Shown: positions 31,629 to 40,138 of the stretch, one piece after another
Numbering within the stretch: position 1 is the stretch's first letter
How the letters are laid out: every line of letters begins with the position of its first letter
DNA from: Actinotalea solisilvae
GTDB taxonomy: Bacteria > Actinomycetota > Actinomycetes > Actinomycetales > Cellulomonadaceae
Reading direction: 5' to 3'
DNA: 64,000 bases
NCBI RefSeq assembly: GCF_016464425.1
Contig: NZ_JADDKQ010000010.1
Span: 124,001-188,000 of the forward strand
Notes under the pieces: generated by a model
What the model was told of the DNA's origin: nothing
The model's input: only the letters and a program-made list of their open reading frames with translations
The model's database searches: none
Made by a program: the position numbers and the translations under genes

Positions 31629-31721
31629 TCAGCGACAGCAGCCGGCGACGAGCCCCGCGGGCATGCACATTCGTGCAGCGGCGAGGTCGCGCGGCACGGT
31701 CTGCAGTCCGACGGAGGTCAT
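31629..31721 (-). CDS. Cys-rich leader peptide upstream of ssuE
   Basis: A 30-codon ORF starting ATG at 31721, encoding MTSVGLQTVPRDLAAARMCM followed by PAGLVAGCCR and a TGA stop. Three of its last twelve residues are Cys, with a CC pair just before the stop. In mycobacteria, short polycysteine ORFs upstream of sulfur genes act as cysteine-responsive attenuators. No ribosome binding site is seen, and the promoter is unclear (TGTCAT lies 9 bases upstream). It is too short to be found by length-based gene callers. Confidence 0.6.
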   Translation of the reverse strand: MTSVGLQTVPRDLAAARMCMPAGLVAGCCR

Positions 31722-31821
31722 GCGACGACGATGACAGTTGTGACCGACGGGTGGAACCCGCGTCTTGTCATCCGGACGAGTCGTCCGACGACATGCCCCG
31801 AGCCGCGCCGCGCGCGCGAGC

Positions 31822-32568
31822 TCAGCGCCGCGCGACCTGCGTGTTCGACACCTGCGCGCGCGGGCGGATCACGAGGGTGTCGACGTTGACGTGGTGCGGG
31901 CGGGTCAGCGTCCACACGATCGCGTCGGCGACGTCCTCGGCGAGGAGCGGCTCGTCGACCCCCGCGTAGACGGCGTCGGCCTTGGTCTGGTCGCCGCGGA
32001 AGCGCGTGAGCGAGAACTCGTCGGTGCGCACCATGCCGGGCGCGACCTCGATGACGCGCACGGGCTCCCCCACCAGCTCGAGCCGCAGCGTCGTCGCGAT
32101 CTGCCGCTCGGCGTGCTTGGCGGCGACATACCCGCCGCCACCCGGGTAGGTGCCGTGCGCCGCCGTCGACGTGAGCACGACGACGTCGCCGCGCCCGCTC
32201 GCGCGCAGCGCGGGCAGCAGCCCCTGCGTCACGCGCAGCGTCCCGAGCACGTTGACGTCGAACATCGCCTGCCAGTCGGCGACGGCGCCGGCCTCGACCC
32301 TGTCGGCGCCGAGCGCGCCGCCCGCGTTGTTGACCAGCGCGTGCACCGGCCCCGCGGACGTCACCTCGTCGACCAGGGTCTCGACGTCGGCGTCGGACGT
32401 CACGTCGCACGCGAGCGGGACCGCGCCCGTCTCGGCCGCGAGCGCGGCGAGCCGGTCGGCCCGGCGGGCGACCGCGACCACGTCCCAGCCCTCGGCCCGC
32501 AGGCGCCGGACCGTGGCGGCCCCGATGCCCGACGACGCCCCCGTGACCACTGCGCGCAGCGCGCTCAT
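31822..32568 (-). CDS. SDR family NAD(P)-dependent oxidoreductase
   Basis: A 248-residue classical short-chain dehydrogenase. The dinucleotide loop is VVTGASSGIGAATVRRL, followed by the structural NNAGGALGAD. The catalytic Ser is in VLTSTAAHGTYPGGGG, and the Tyr and Lys in YVAAKHAERQ. PGMVRTDEFSLTRF follows the active site. This is the YdfG-like group. Its ATG overlaps the stop of the aminotransferase gene (ATGA), so the two probably act in one pathway, for example reduction of the aldehyde made by transamination. Confidence 0.92.
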   Translation of the reverse strand: MSALRAVVTGASSGIGAATVRRLRAEGWDVVAVARRADRLAALAAETGAVPLACDVTSDADVETLVDEVTSAGPVHALVNNAGGALGADRVEAGAVADWQAMFDVNVLGTLRVTQGLLPALRASGRGDVVVLTSTAAHGTYPGGGGYVAAKHAERQIATTLRLELVGEPVRVIEVAPGMVRTDEFSLTRFRGDQTKADAVYAGVDEPLLAEDVADAIVWTLTRPHHVNVDTLVIRPRAQVSNTQVARR

Positions 32569-33899
32569 CGGACCCCCTCCGCCTCGATCTCGGTCAACGC
32601 CTCGTCGTAGATCGCGAGCGCGCGGGCCACCTCGTCGTCCGTCACGACGCACGGCGGCACCACGTGGACGCGGTTGTCGACCACGAACGGCATCAGCCCG
32701 CGCTCGAGCAGGGCGGCCTTGAGCCGCCCCATGACCGCGCCCGCGACCGGCTCGCGCGAGACGTGGTCGGCGACCAGCTCGAGCGCCCAGAAGACGCCGA
32801 GCCCGCGCACCTCCCCGACGACGGGGTGGTCCGCGGCGAGCGCCCGCAGGCCCGGCCCGAGCACGTCCGACCCGATGCGCGCGGCGTTCGCCACGATCCC
32901 CTCGCGCTCCATCGCGTCGAGGGTCGCGACCACCGAGGCCATGCCGAGCGGGTGGCCCGAGTACGTCAGGCCCCCGGGGAACACCCGGTCCTCGAACGTC
33001 GCGGCGATGTCGTCCGAGAGGACGACCCCGCCCACGGGCACGTACCCGGAGTTGACGCCCTTGGCGAAGGCGATGAGGTCGGGCCGGACGTCGAACGCGT
33101 CGAGGGCGAACCAGTGGCCCGTGCGCCCGAAGCCCGCCATCACCTCGTCGAGCACGAGGACGATGCCGTACCGGTCCGCCACCGCGCGCACCCCCGCGAG
33201 GTACCCGGGCGGCGGCACCAGGACGCCCGCGGTGCCGGGGACCGTCTCGAGCAGGATCGCCGCGACCGTCTCCGGGCCCTCGGCCTGGATGACGCGCTCG
33301 AGGTGGTGCAGCGCGCGCTCGGCCTCCTCCTCGGGGGTGGTCGCCCAGAACTCGGTGCGGTACAGGTACGGGCCGAACACGTGCACGTGGCCGCGCGCGT
33401 ACCGGTTGGGGATGCGGCGCCAGTCGCCCGTCGCGACCACGGCCGCGCCCGTGTTGCCGTGGTACGAGCGGTAGGTCGAGACCACCGTGTCGCGCCCCGT
33501 GTGCAGGCGCGCCATGCGCAGCGCGTTCTCGACCGCGTCCGCGCCGCCGTTGGTGAAGAACACCTTGGACATGCCGTCCGGCGCACGCCGCGCGACGGCG
33601 GCCGCGGCCTCGCCGCGCACGAGCGACGTGTGCGCCGGGGACACCGTCGCGAGCACGGCGGCCTGCTCCTGGATCGCCGCGACGACGGCGGGGTGCGAGT
33701 GCCCGACGTTCGTGTTGACGAGCTGGCTCGAGAAGTCGAGGTAGCGGCGGCCCTCGTGGTCCCACACCTCGCAGCCCGCGCCGCCCGCGACCGCGAGCGG
33801 TGCCGGCCCGCCCTGCGCGGACCAGGAGCGGAAGACGTGGGCCCGGTCGAGCTCGAGCGCGCGGCGCCCGGCGTCGGGGTCGTGGGGCAGCTCGGGCAT
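32565..33899 (-). CDS. Class III PLP-dependent aminotransferase, taurine/beta-alanine type
   Basis: A 444-residue omega-aminotransferase. The segments FRSWSAQGGPAPLAVAGG, FSSQLVNTNVGHSHPAVV and KVFFTNGGADAVENALRMAR come first, then YRSYHGNTGAAV. The PLP aspartate is in LVLDEVMAGFGRTG and the Schiff-base lysine in LIAFAKGVNSGYVPVGG. Its style resembles taurine:2-oxoglutarate or taurine:pyruvate aminotransferases. That assignment is tentative. GAGGAGGAGG stands 4-5 bases before the ATG at 33899. It is the first gene of a pair with an SDR. The adjacent operon handles organosulfur. Confidence 0.88.
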   Translation of the reverse strand: MPELPHDPDAGRRALELDRAHVFRSWSAQGGPAPLAVAGGAGCEVWDHEGRRYLDFSSQLVNTNVGHSHPAVVAAIQEQAAVLATVSPAHTSLVRGEAAAAVARRAPDGMSKVFFTNGGADAVENALRMARLHTGRDTVVSTYRSYHGNTGAAVVATGDWRRIPNRYARGHVHVFGPYLYRTEFWATTPEEEAERALHHLERVIQAEGPETVAAILLETVPGTAGVLVPPPGYLAGVRAVADRYGIVLVLDEVMAGFGRTGHWFALDAFDVRPDLIAFAKGVNSGYVPVGGVVLSDDIAATFEDRVFPGGLTYSGHPLGMASVVATLDAMEREGIVANAARIGSDVLGPGLRALAADHPVVGEVRGLGVFWALELVADHVSREPVAGAVMGRLKAALLERGLMPFVVDNRVHVVPPCVVTDDEVARALAIYDEALTEIEAEGVR

Positions 33900-33968
33900 C
33901 GCGCCTCCTCCTCGGGGCCGCCGTGCAGGCGGACGCGCCGATCCTAGGCGTGTGGGAGCATCGCGCCC

Positions 33969-34457
33969 ATGATCGTGGTGACGACGAACGACATCCCCGG
34001 CTACCGCGTCGAGGCGGTGCTGGGCGAGGTCATGGGCCTCACCGTGCGCAGCGCCAACATGGGCGCCAACTTCACGGCGAGCTTCCGCGCGATGGGTGGC
34101 GGCGAGATCACCGAGTACACCCAGCTCGTCTACCAGAGCCGCCAGGAGGTCATGCACCGCATGGTCGAGGAGGGCCGACGCCGCGGCGCGAACGCCATCG
34201 TCGCGATGCGGTTCGACAACGGCTCGATCGGGCAGGCGTTCACCGAGGTGTGCGCGTACGGCACGGCCGTCGTCGTCGAGCCGATCCCGGCCGGCGAGCC
34301 GGGGTCCACCGACCAGTCGGCGCACTTCGCCGCCGCGGCGTCGCAGCCCTACGCGCAGCCCGCGGGGGGCGCGACGCCGGCCCAGCCGCTCCAGGACGCG
34401 CCGCCGCAGTTCGCACCCCCGCCGTTCGCACCCCCGCCGCCGTCCGCGAGGCCGTGA
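33969..34457 (+). CDS. YbjQ/UPF0145 family protein with proline-rich tail
   Basis: The first 105 residues are a complete YbjQ (UPF0145) domain: IPGYRVEAVLGEVMGLTVRS, the long helix YQSRQEVMHRMVEEGRRRGANAIVAMRF and CAYGTAVVVEPI. These proteins form pentameric rings of unknown function. Residues 106-162 are an Ala/Pro/Gln-rich tail ending in repeated FAPPP units, an unusual extension. GAGCAT lies 7 bases before the ATG, so the mRNA may be leaderless. It is divergent from the aminotransferase gene. Confidence 0.9.
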   Translation: MIVVTTNDIPGYRVEAVLGEVMGLTVRSANMGANFTASFRAMGGGEITEYTQLVYQSRQEVMHRMVEEGRRRGANAIVAMRFDNGSIGQAFTEVCAYGTAVVVEPIPAGEPGSTDQSAHFAAAASQPYAQPAGGATPAQPLQDAPPQFAPPPFAPPPPSARP

Positions 34458-34483
34458 CGGTCCGGGACGGAGCGCGCCCGGCC

Positions 34484-34489
34484 TAGGAT
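34484..34489 (+). promoter_or_regulatory. Possible -10 of the FecB-like ABC operon
   Basis: TAGGAT lies 110 bases before the GTG start of the binding-protein gene. No convincing -35 was found. The leader contains GGGGCC...GGCCCC complementarity but no recognisable cobalamin riboswitch core. Confidence 0.3.
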
Positions 34490-34598
34490 GGAGGCGGACC
34501 CGGGGCCCCCGATCTGGCCCCGTCCCCGGCCTGGCACTGGGTCGTGGTCCCCGCCGGCAGATGGTCGGCCGCCCCCTCTCCACCGACCTGGAGCACCC

Positions 34599-35639
34599 GT
34601 GCGCCTCACCCCAGTGCCCCCCGCCCGTCGCCGTGCCGCCGCCGTCGCGCCCGCCCTCGTCGCCGCGCTCGCGCTCGCGGGCTGCGCCGGGTCCGCCGAC
34701 GCCGGCTCGGCGCCCGTCGCGACCAGCGCGAGCCCTGCACCGACGTCGTCCGCGGACGCCGGCTTCCCCCTCACCCTCGACAACTGCGGCGTCGAGGTCA
34801 CGCTCGACGCCGCTCCCGAGCGCGTCGTGACGATCAAGTCGAGCGCGACCGAGACGGTGCTCGCGCTGGGCGCGGGTGACCGGCTCGTCGGCACGGCCTT
34901 CCCCGACGGCCCGCCGCCCGCCGACCTCGCCGACGCGGCGGCCGACCTGCCGCTGCTCTCCGACAAGGTCCCCGCCGCCGAGGTCGTGCTCGAGGCGCAG
35001 CCCGACCTCGTCTACGCGGGCTGGGAGTCCAACCTCACGGCCGAGGGCGCGGGCGACCGCGCGACGCTCGCCGGCCTCGGCGTCGCGACGTACGTCGCAC
35101 CCTCCGCGTGCAAGGACCCGGCGTACCGCCCCGCGCGCCTGACGTTCGACGACGTCTTCGCCGAGATCACCGAGGCGGCCGCGCTGCTGGGCGTGCCGGA
35201 CGCCGGCGCCGACCTCGTCGCGGAGCAGGAGGCGCGGCTCGCCGACGTCGAGGCCGACGACCGCGGGCTCACGGCGCTCTGGTACTCGTCGGGGACCGAC
35301 GTCCCCTACGTCGGCGCCGGCATCGGCGCGCCGCAGATGCTGCTGGACGCGGTGGGTCTCACCAACATCGCGGCGGGCGTCGAGGACACCTGGGCGTCCT
35401 TCAGCTGGGAGCAGGTGGCCCAGGACGACCCCGACGTCATCGTCCTGGTCGACTCGGCGTGGAACAGCGCCGACAAGAAGCGCGAGCTGCTCGCGACCAG
35501 CCCCGCGACCGCGAACCTCACGGCGGTCCGCGAGGAGCGCTACCTCGTCGTGCCGTTCGCCGCGTCCGAGGCCGGCGTGCGCAACGTCGAGGCCGCCGCG
35601 TCGCTCGCCGAGCAGCTCGCGGCGCTCGAGGTCGGATGA
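34599..35639 (+). CDS. ABC transporter substrate-binding lipoprotein (iron/siderophore/B12 type)
   Basis: A 346-residue lipoprotein of the FecB/BtuF fold. The signal peptide has RRR and a hydrophobic core ending ALALAGC, with the lipidated Cys at residue 29. The mature part begins after an Ala/Ser/Thr linker and has PERVVTIKSSATETVLALGAGDRLVG and EVVLEAQPDLVYAGWESN, the two-lobe landmarks of the family. The GTG start is preferred because GGAG lies 5 bases upstream. The gene overlaps the permease by ATGA. The ligand is not evident. Confidence 0.9.
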   Translation: MRLTPVPPARRRAAAVAPALVAALALAGCAGSADAGSAPVATSASPAPTSSADAGFPLTLDNCGVEVTLDAAPERVVTIKSSATETVLALGAGDRLVGTAFPDGPPPADLADAAADLPLLSDKVPAAEVVLEAQPDLVYAGWESNLTAEGAGDRATLAGLGVATYVAPSACKDPAYRPARLTFDDVFAEITEAAALLGVPDAGADLVAEQEARLADVEADDRGLTALWYSSGTDVPYVGAGIGAPQMLLDAVGLTNIAAGVEDTWASFSWEQVAQDDPDVIVLVDSAWNSADKKRELLATSPATANLTAVREERYLVVPFAASEAGVRNVEAAASLAEQLAALEVG

Positions 35640-36745
35640 CCGGACCGGCACCGGTCGGGACGACGACGCCGGCGCGCCGCCCCACCCGGGCGACGCGCGA
35701 CGCGCGCGGCGCCGCCCCGACGGCGGTGGTCACGCTCGTGGCTCTCGCCGTGCTGCTCGCGTCGGTCACGGCCGCGGTGACGGTCGGGCCCGCGGGGATC
35801 GCCGCGGGCGACGTGTGGGGGTCCGTCGCCCACCACGTCGACGCGCTGCTCACGGGCACCACCACGGAGCCCCCGCTCGGCGCGCTGCTCGACGGGATCG
35901 TGTGGGACCTGCGCCTGCCGCGCGTCCTCACGTCGGCCGCCGTCGGCGCAGGGCTCGCGATCGCGGGCGCGGTCATGCAGAGCCTGACCCGCAACCCCCT
36001 CGCGGACCCCTACCTGCTCGGGCTCTCGTCGGGCGCCTCGCTCGGCGCCGTCGCGGTCCTCGTGCTGGGGGTCGGCATCCTGCTCCCGGTCGCGGCCTTC
36101 GTCGGCGCCGTCGTCGCGCTCGCCGCGGCGCTCGGGCTCGCGGGCTCTCTCGGCACCCTGACGCCCGCACGGACGGTGCTCGCCGGCCTCGCCGTCGCGC
36201 AGCTCTGCTCCGCGGGGACGTCCTTCGTCATCTTCTGGTCCGCGACGGGCGACTCCTACCGCGAGATCCTCGCCTGGCTCCTGGGGTCGCTCGCGGGCGC
36301 GGGCTGGTCGTCGGTCGCCATCGCGGGCGTGGCCGTGCTCGTGCTCGGCGCGGTGCTGGTGGCCGCGGGCCGCACCCTCGACGCGTTCGCCTTCGGCGAC
36401 ACGGCGGCGGCCGCGCTCGGCGTCCACGTCGCGCGCACGCGCTGGACGCTGCTCACCGTCGTCGCGCTGCTCACGGGCGCGCTCGTCGCGGTGAGCGGGT
36501 CGATCGGCTTCGTCGGGCTGATCCTGCCCCACGGCGTGCGGCTGCTCGTCGGCGCGGCGCACCGGCGCCTCCTCCCGGTCGCGGCGCTCGCCGGCGCGAC
36601 GTTCCTCGTCTGGGCGGACACCGCCGCGCGCGCCCTGTTCGAGCCGCGCGAGCTGCCCGTCGGCATCGTCACGGCCTTCCTCGGCGCCCCTGTCTTCGCG
36701 CTGCTGCTGTGGCGCCGGCGCTCCGCGGCGCAGGAGCTCGGATGA
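35636..36745 (+). CDS. FecCD-family ABC transporter permease
   Basis: A 369-residue BtuC/FecCD-type permease with about ten helices. Landmarks are LRLPRVLTSAAVGAGLAIAGAVMQSLTRNPLADPYLLGLSSGA near residues 90-132 (named here in pieces: RLPRVL, GAVMQ, NPLADPYLLG). The coupling-loop region LGVHVARTRW and SGSIGFVGLILPHGVR follow. It overlaps both neighbours by ATGA, so the three genes form one tightly coupled importer operon. Confidence 0.93.
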   Translation: MTGPAPVGTTTPARRPTRATRDARGAAPTAVVTLVALAVLLASVTAAVTVGPAGIAAGDVWGSVAHHVDALLTGTTTEPPLGALLDGIVWDLRLPRVLTSAAVGAGLAIAGAVMQSLTRNPLADPYLLGLSSGASLGAVAVLVLGVGILLPVAAFVGAVVALAAALGLAGSLGTLTPARTVLAGLAVAQLCSAGTSFVIFWSATGDSYREILAWLLGSLAGAGWSSVAIAGVAVLVLGAVLVAAGRTLDAFAFGDTAAAALGVHVARTRWTLLTVVALLTGALVAVSGSIGFVGLILPHGVRLLVGAAHRRLLPVAALAGATFLVWADTAARALFEPRELPVGIVTAFLGAPVFALLLWRRRSAAQELG

Positions 36746-37518
36746 GCCTCGAGCTCGACCGCCTCGCGTGGTCCGTCGGTGGCGCGCTCATCGTCGACGG
36801 GGTCGACTGCACGCCGCCCCGCGGCGCGCTCACGGGCCTGCTGGGCCCCAACGGCGCGGGCAAGTCGAGCCTGCTGCGCCTCGTCGCGGGCGTGACCGCG
36901 CCCGATGCCGGCACCGCGCGCCTCGACGACGTCGACCTCCTCGCTCTCGGGCGCCGCGAGCGCGCGCGGCGCGTCGCGCTCGTCGAGCAGGACGCGGTCG
37001 CCGCGGCACCCCTCACCGTGCGCGACGCCGTCCTGCTGGGCCGCACGCCGCACGGCTCGCGCTGGGGCGGGCTCACCGAGCGCGACCACGAGGTGGCCGA
37101 CCGGGCGCTGCACGAGGCCGGCGTCGCGGCGTTCGCGCCGCGGCTGCTCGCGACGCTCTCGGGCGGCGAGCGCCAGCGCGTCCACCTGGCGCGCGCCCTG
37201 GCGCAGGAGCCTGCGCTGCTGCTGCTCGACGAGCCGACGAACCACCTCGACGTGCACGCCCAGCTCGACACGCTCGACGTCGTGCGCGGGCTCACCGCGC
37301 GCGGGGTGACCGTGGTCGCCGCGCTGCACGACCTCAACCTCGCCGCCCAGGCCTGCGACCACGTCGTGCTGCTCGCCCGTGGTCGCGTCGTCGCGGCGGG
37401 AGACGTCGCCGACGTCCTGCGCCCCGAGGTGCTCGAGCCGGTCTACGGGGTGCGCTGCGTCGTCCTCACGCACCCCGAGACGGGGCGCCCGGTCCTCACC
37501 TTCGCCCCGTCCCGCTGA
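36742..37518 (+). CDS. ABC transporter ATPase (FecE/BtuD-like)
   Basis: A 258-residue ATPase. Walker A is GLLGPNGAGKSSLLR (near residue 38), the Q-loop is VEQDAVAAAPLTV, the signature is LSGGERQRVHLARAL, Walker B is LLLLDEPTNHLD and the H-loop is VAALHDLN. The D-loop NHLDVHAQ is typical of the iron/B12 group. It is the last gene of the importer operon and is followed by a strong hairpin. Confidence 0.93.
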   Translation: MSLELDRLAWSVGGALIVDGVDCTPPRGALTGLLGPNGAGKSSLLRLVAGVTAPDAGTARLDDVDLLALGRRERARRVALVEQDAVAAAPLTVRDAVLLGRTPHGSRWGGLTERDHEVADRALHEAGVAAFAPRLLATLSGGERQRVHLARALAQEPALLLLDEPTNHLDVHAQLDTLDVVRGLTARGVTVVAALHDLNLAAQACDHVVLLARGRVVAAGDVADVLRPEVLEPVYGVRCVVLTHPETGRPVLTFAPSR

Positions 37519-37556
37519 GCGCCGGGCGCCGCCCGCCCCCACGCCCCGTCGCAGAC

Positions 37557-37605
37557 TGGAGCGAAGCGGCCCGACACGTCCGCGTGTCGCGGCCCCTTCG
37601 CTCCA
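37557..37605 (+). terminator. Terminator of the ABC importer operon
   Basis: TGGAGCGAAG (37557-37566) pairs with CTTCGCTCCA (37596-37605), and ACACG (37574-37578) with CGTGT (37583-37587) around a TCCG loop. The intervening bases are mostly complementary. It lies 38 bases past the ATPase stop and is followed by ATCT. Confidence 0.8.
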
Positions 37606-37631
37606 TCTCGCGGGCGGGGCACGATGGGGGC

Positions 37632-38210
37632 ATGACGACCCTGTGGCTCACCGGCGAACCCGAGGCGGACCGGCTCCTCTCCGACGACCCGTTCGCGCTG
37701 CTCGTGGGCATGCTGCTCGACCAGCAGTACCCGATGGAGCACGCGTTCCGCGGTCCGTGGAAGATCGCCCAGCGGCTCGGGACCCTCGACCCGGGCGTGA
37801 TCGCCGGCACCGACCCGGAGGAGTTCGTCGCGCTCGCCACGACCCCGCCGGCGATCCACCGGTACGGGCGCGCGATGGCCGGCCGGGTCCAGGAGCTCGC
37901 CCGCGTCGTCGTCGACACGTACGACGGCGACGCGTCGCGCCTGTGGACGACGGCGGCGTCGGGCGGCGAGCTGCTCCGCCGCGTCAAGGCCCTCCCGGGC
38001 TTCGGCGAGCAGAAGGCGAAGATCTTCGTCGCGCTCCTGGCGAAGCAGCGCGGCGTGCGGCCCGACGGCTGGGAGACCACGGCAGGCGACTACGCGCTGC
38101 CCGGCCACCGCTCCGTCGCCGACGTCACCGGGCCCGACGAGCTGCAGAGCGTGCGCGCCTACAAGAAGGCCGCGAAGGCCGCCGCCAAGGCCGGCACGAC
38201 GACGGCCTGA
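37632..38210 (+). CDS. HhH-GPD-type base-excision DNA repair protein
   Basis: A 192-residue protein of the HhH-GPD glycosylase superfamily. PFALLVGMLLDQQYPMEHAFRG matches the N-terminal helical part, and LLRRVKALPGFGEQKAKIFVALLAK contains the helix-hairpin-helix (LPGFGEQKA). A GPD-type Asp is not obvious after the hairpin, so activity is uncertain. The C-tail is Lys/Ala-rich. CACGAT 6 bases before the ATG, with only a G-run between, is compatible with a leaderless mRNA. It is a stand-alone gene between a terminator and a convergent gene. Confidence 0.88.
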   Translation: MTTLWLTGEPEADRLLSDDPFALLVGMLLDQQYPMEHAFRGPWKIAQRLGTLDPGVIAGTDPEEFVALATTPPAIHRYGRAMAGRVQELARVVVDTYDGDASRLWTTAASGGELLRRVKALPGFGEQKAKIFVALLAKQRGVRPDGWETTAGDYALPGHRSVADVTGPDELQSVRAYKKAAKAAAKAGTTTA

Positions 38211-38217
38211 GGCGCGC

Positions 38218-39060
38218 TCACCCGTCCGCCGGGCCCGCAGCCCGCCCGGCGGCGTAGCCGCGCGCGTAGGCCTCCGCGCTGCCCTCGCGGAACATGTCCT
38301 CGGCCGCGCCGCGGACGAGCTCGTGCGCTCCGTCGCCGTCGTCGTCCGCCGCGAGCACGTGCCGCCCGAGCCCGCGCACCACGGTCACCGGCCGCTGCGA
38401 CGTCTTGCCCGCGAGGAGCTCCGCGACGCTCGCGATCTCGTCGGCGACGGCGGTGACGGTCACGTCGAGCCGGCGGCCGTGGTGGTCGTCGTGGCCGCGC
38501 AGGTCCTCGAGCACCGCGACGCCCGCGGCGCCGATCGCGAGGTCGACGAGCCCGCGGCGCCACGCGCGCCCCGCGGTGTCCGTGACGACGACGCCGAGCC
38601 GGGCGCCGGTCGCCGCCTGCAGCCGCGCCCGGAGCGCACGCGCCGAGGCGTCCGGGTCCTCGGGCAGCAGCAGCACCGTGCCGAGCGCCGTGTTGCTCGC
38701 GTCGACGCCGGCCGCGGCCATGACCAGACCGAGCCGGTTCTCGACGATCCGGAGCACGCCGCCGGGGTGCGCGCGCGTCGCGACGACCCGCACCGTCTCG
38801 GCCGTGATCGCGTCCTCGCGGTCGTCCGCCGCGACCACCCGGCCCTCCGCCTTGGACACGACCTTGCTCGTCACGACCACGACGTCGCCGTCGCGCAGGC
38901 CGGTGGTGCCGTCCGGCCAGACCGCACCGGCGACGGCGTCGTGCAGCAGGGCCGCGAGGTCGTCGCCCGGCCGGACCTCGGGCACGCCGTCGGGCGAGAG
39001 GGCCTGGAGCGCCGCCGCGGACGGCGCGCCCGGACCGGGCGTGCGGGGACGCTCGCTCAC
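38218..39060 (-). CDS. cofE: Coenzyme F420-0:L-glutamate ligase
   Basis: CofE adds glutamates to F420-0. The 280-residue protein carries [52 protein letters not shown] and [24 protein letters not shown], the CofE signatures quoted by block. Actinobacterial FbiB in mycobacteria is a fusion of CofE with a nitroreductase-like domain of about 200 residues. Here only the CofE half is present, so the final reduction step must be encoded elsewhere. Start GTG. It follows an F420-dependent oxidoreductase by 7 bases. Confidence 0.92.
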   Translation of the reverse strand: MSERPRTPGPGAPSAAALQALSPDGVPEVRPGDDLAALLHDAVAGAVWPDGTTGLRDGDVVVVTSKVVSKAEGRVVAADDREDAITAETVRVVATRAHPGGVLRIVENRLGLVMAAAGVDASNTALGTVLLLPEDPDASARALRARLQAATGARLGVVVTDTAGRAWRRGLVDLAIGAAGVAVLEDLRGHDDHHGRRLDVTVTAVADEIASVAELLAGKTSQRPVTVVRGLGRHVLAADDDGDGAHELVRGAAEDMFREGSAEAYARGYAAGRAAGPADG

Positions 39061-39067
39061 GCGGCGC

Positions 39068-40072
39068 TCAGCGCGACAGCTGCGGGAGGACGTCGCGGCC
39101 GAAGACCTCGATCCACTCGCGCTGGTTGCGCCCGACGTTGTGCAGGTAGACGCGGTCGAAGCCCAGGTCCACGTACCTCTGGATCGCCGCCCGGTGCACG
39201 TCCGGGTCGGCCGAGACGACCATGCGCCCCTCGAAGTCCTCGGGCCGCACGAGCTTGGCCATCTGCTCGAAGTCGAACGGCGAGCGGATGTCGCCCTTGG
39301 GGAACTTCATGCCGCCGTTCGGCCACTCGCGCAGCGCGTTCGCCATGGCCTCCTCGTCGGTCTCCGCCCAGGACAGGTGCACCTGCAGGACGCGCGGCAT
39401 GGTCGACGGGTCCTTGCCCGCCTCGCGCGCGCCGTCCTCGAACCTGGCGAACAGGCCCGAGATCTTCTCGAGCGGCGCCCCGACGGTGATGAGGCCGTCG
39501 GCGTGCCGCCCGGCGCGCTTGGCCGTCACGGGACCCGCGGTGGCGACGAGGATCTCGGGCGGCGTCTCGGGCATCGTCCACAGGCGCGTGGACTCCATCT
39601 TGTAGAACGTGCCCGAGTGCTTGACGTCCTTGCCCGCCAGCGACGCGGTGAAGAGCTTGGAGATGAGGTCGATCGCCTCGAACATGCGGTTGATCCGCTC
39701 GGGCGCCTCGGGCCAGTAGCCCGCGATGATGTGCTCGTTGAGCGCCTCGCCCGAGCCGAGCCCGAGCCAGTGGCGCCCCGGGTACATCGCCGCCAGGGTC
39801 GCCGAGGCCTGGGCGACCATCGCAGGGTGCCAGCGGAAGGTGGGCGCCGTGACGCCCGGCCCGATGTCGCCCTGCGTCCGCTCGCCGAGCGCGGCGAGCA
39901 CGTTCCACACGAAGGCGCTCTGACCCTGCTGCGGCACCCACGGCTGGAAGTGGTCCGCCGCCATGACGCCCGAGAAGCCGTGCTGCTCGGCCAGCACCGA
40001 CAGCTCGACCACCTTGGTCGGGTGGAACTGCTCCAGCATCGCCGCGTACCCGATGGTCAGGCCGTCACCCAT
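39068..40072 (-). CDS. F420-dependent LLM oxidoreductase, glucose-6-phosphate dehydrogenase family
   Basis: A 334-residue luciferase-like (TIM-barrel) enzyme. [55 protein letters not shown] and [20 protein letters not shown] match the FGD-like group that uses F420. The trio could supply reduced F420 from a sugar phosphate, but family members also include other substrates. The ATG has GGAGG 4-5 bases upstream. It is directly upstream of cofE, so cofactor synthesis and use are co-transcribed. Confidence 0.92.
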   Translation of the reverse strand: MGDGLTIGYAAMLEQFHPTKVVELSVLAEQHGFSGVMAADHFQPWVPQQGQSAFVWNVLAALGERTQGDIGPGVTAPTFRWHPAMVAQASATLAAMYPGRHWLGLGSGEALNEHIIAGYWPEAPERINRMFEAIDLISKLFTASLAGKDVKHSGTFYKMESTRLWTMPETPPEILVATAGPVTAKRAGRHADGLITVGAPLEKISGLFARFEDGAREAGKDPSTMPRVLQVHLSWAETDEEAMANALREWPNGGMKFPKGDIRSPFDFEQMAKLVRPEDFEGRMVVSADPDVHRAAIQRYVDLGFDRVYLHNVGRNQREWIEVFGRDVLPQLSR

Positions 40073-40138
40073 GCGTCCTCCGTCGTCCTGCGCTCTCCCG
40101 CGGCGCGCACGTCCGCACCCGCAGGACGACCCTACGGC

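Noticed and set aside
34458..34598. Possible cobalamin riboswitch before the FecB-like gene
   Set aside because: The leader is short and lacks the conserved GCCACTG and AGCCAGGAGACC-type core. Only GC-rich complementarity was seen.
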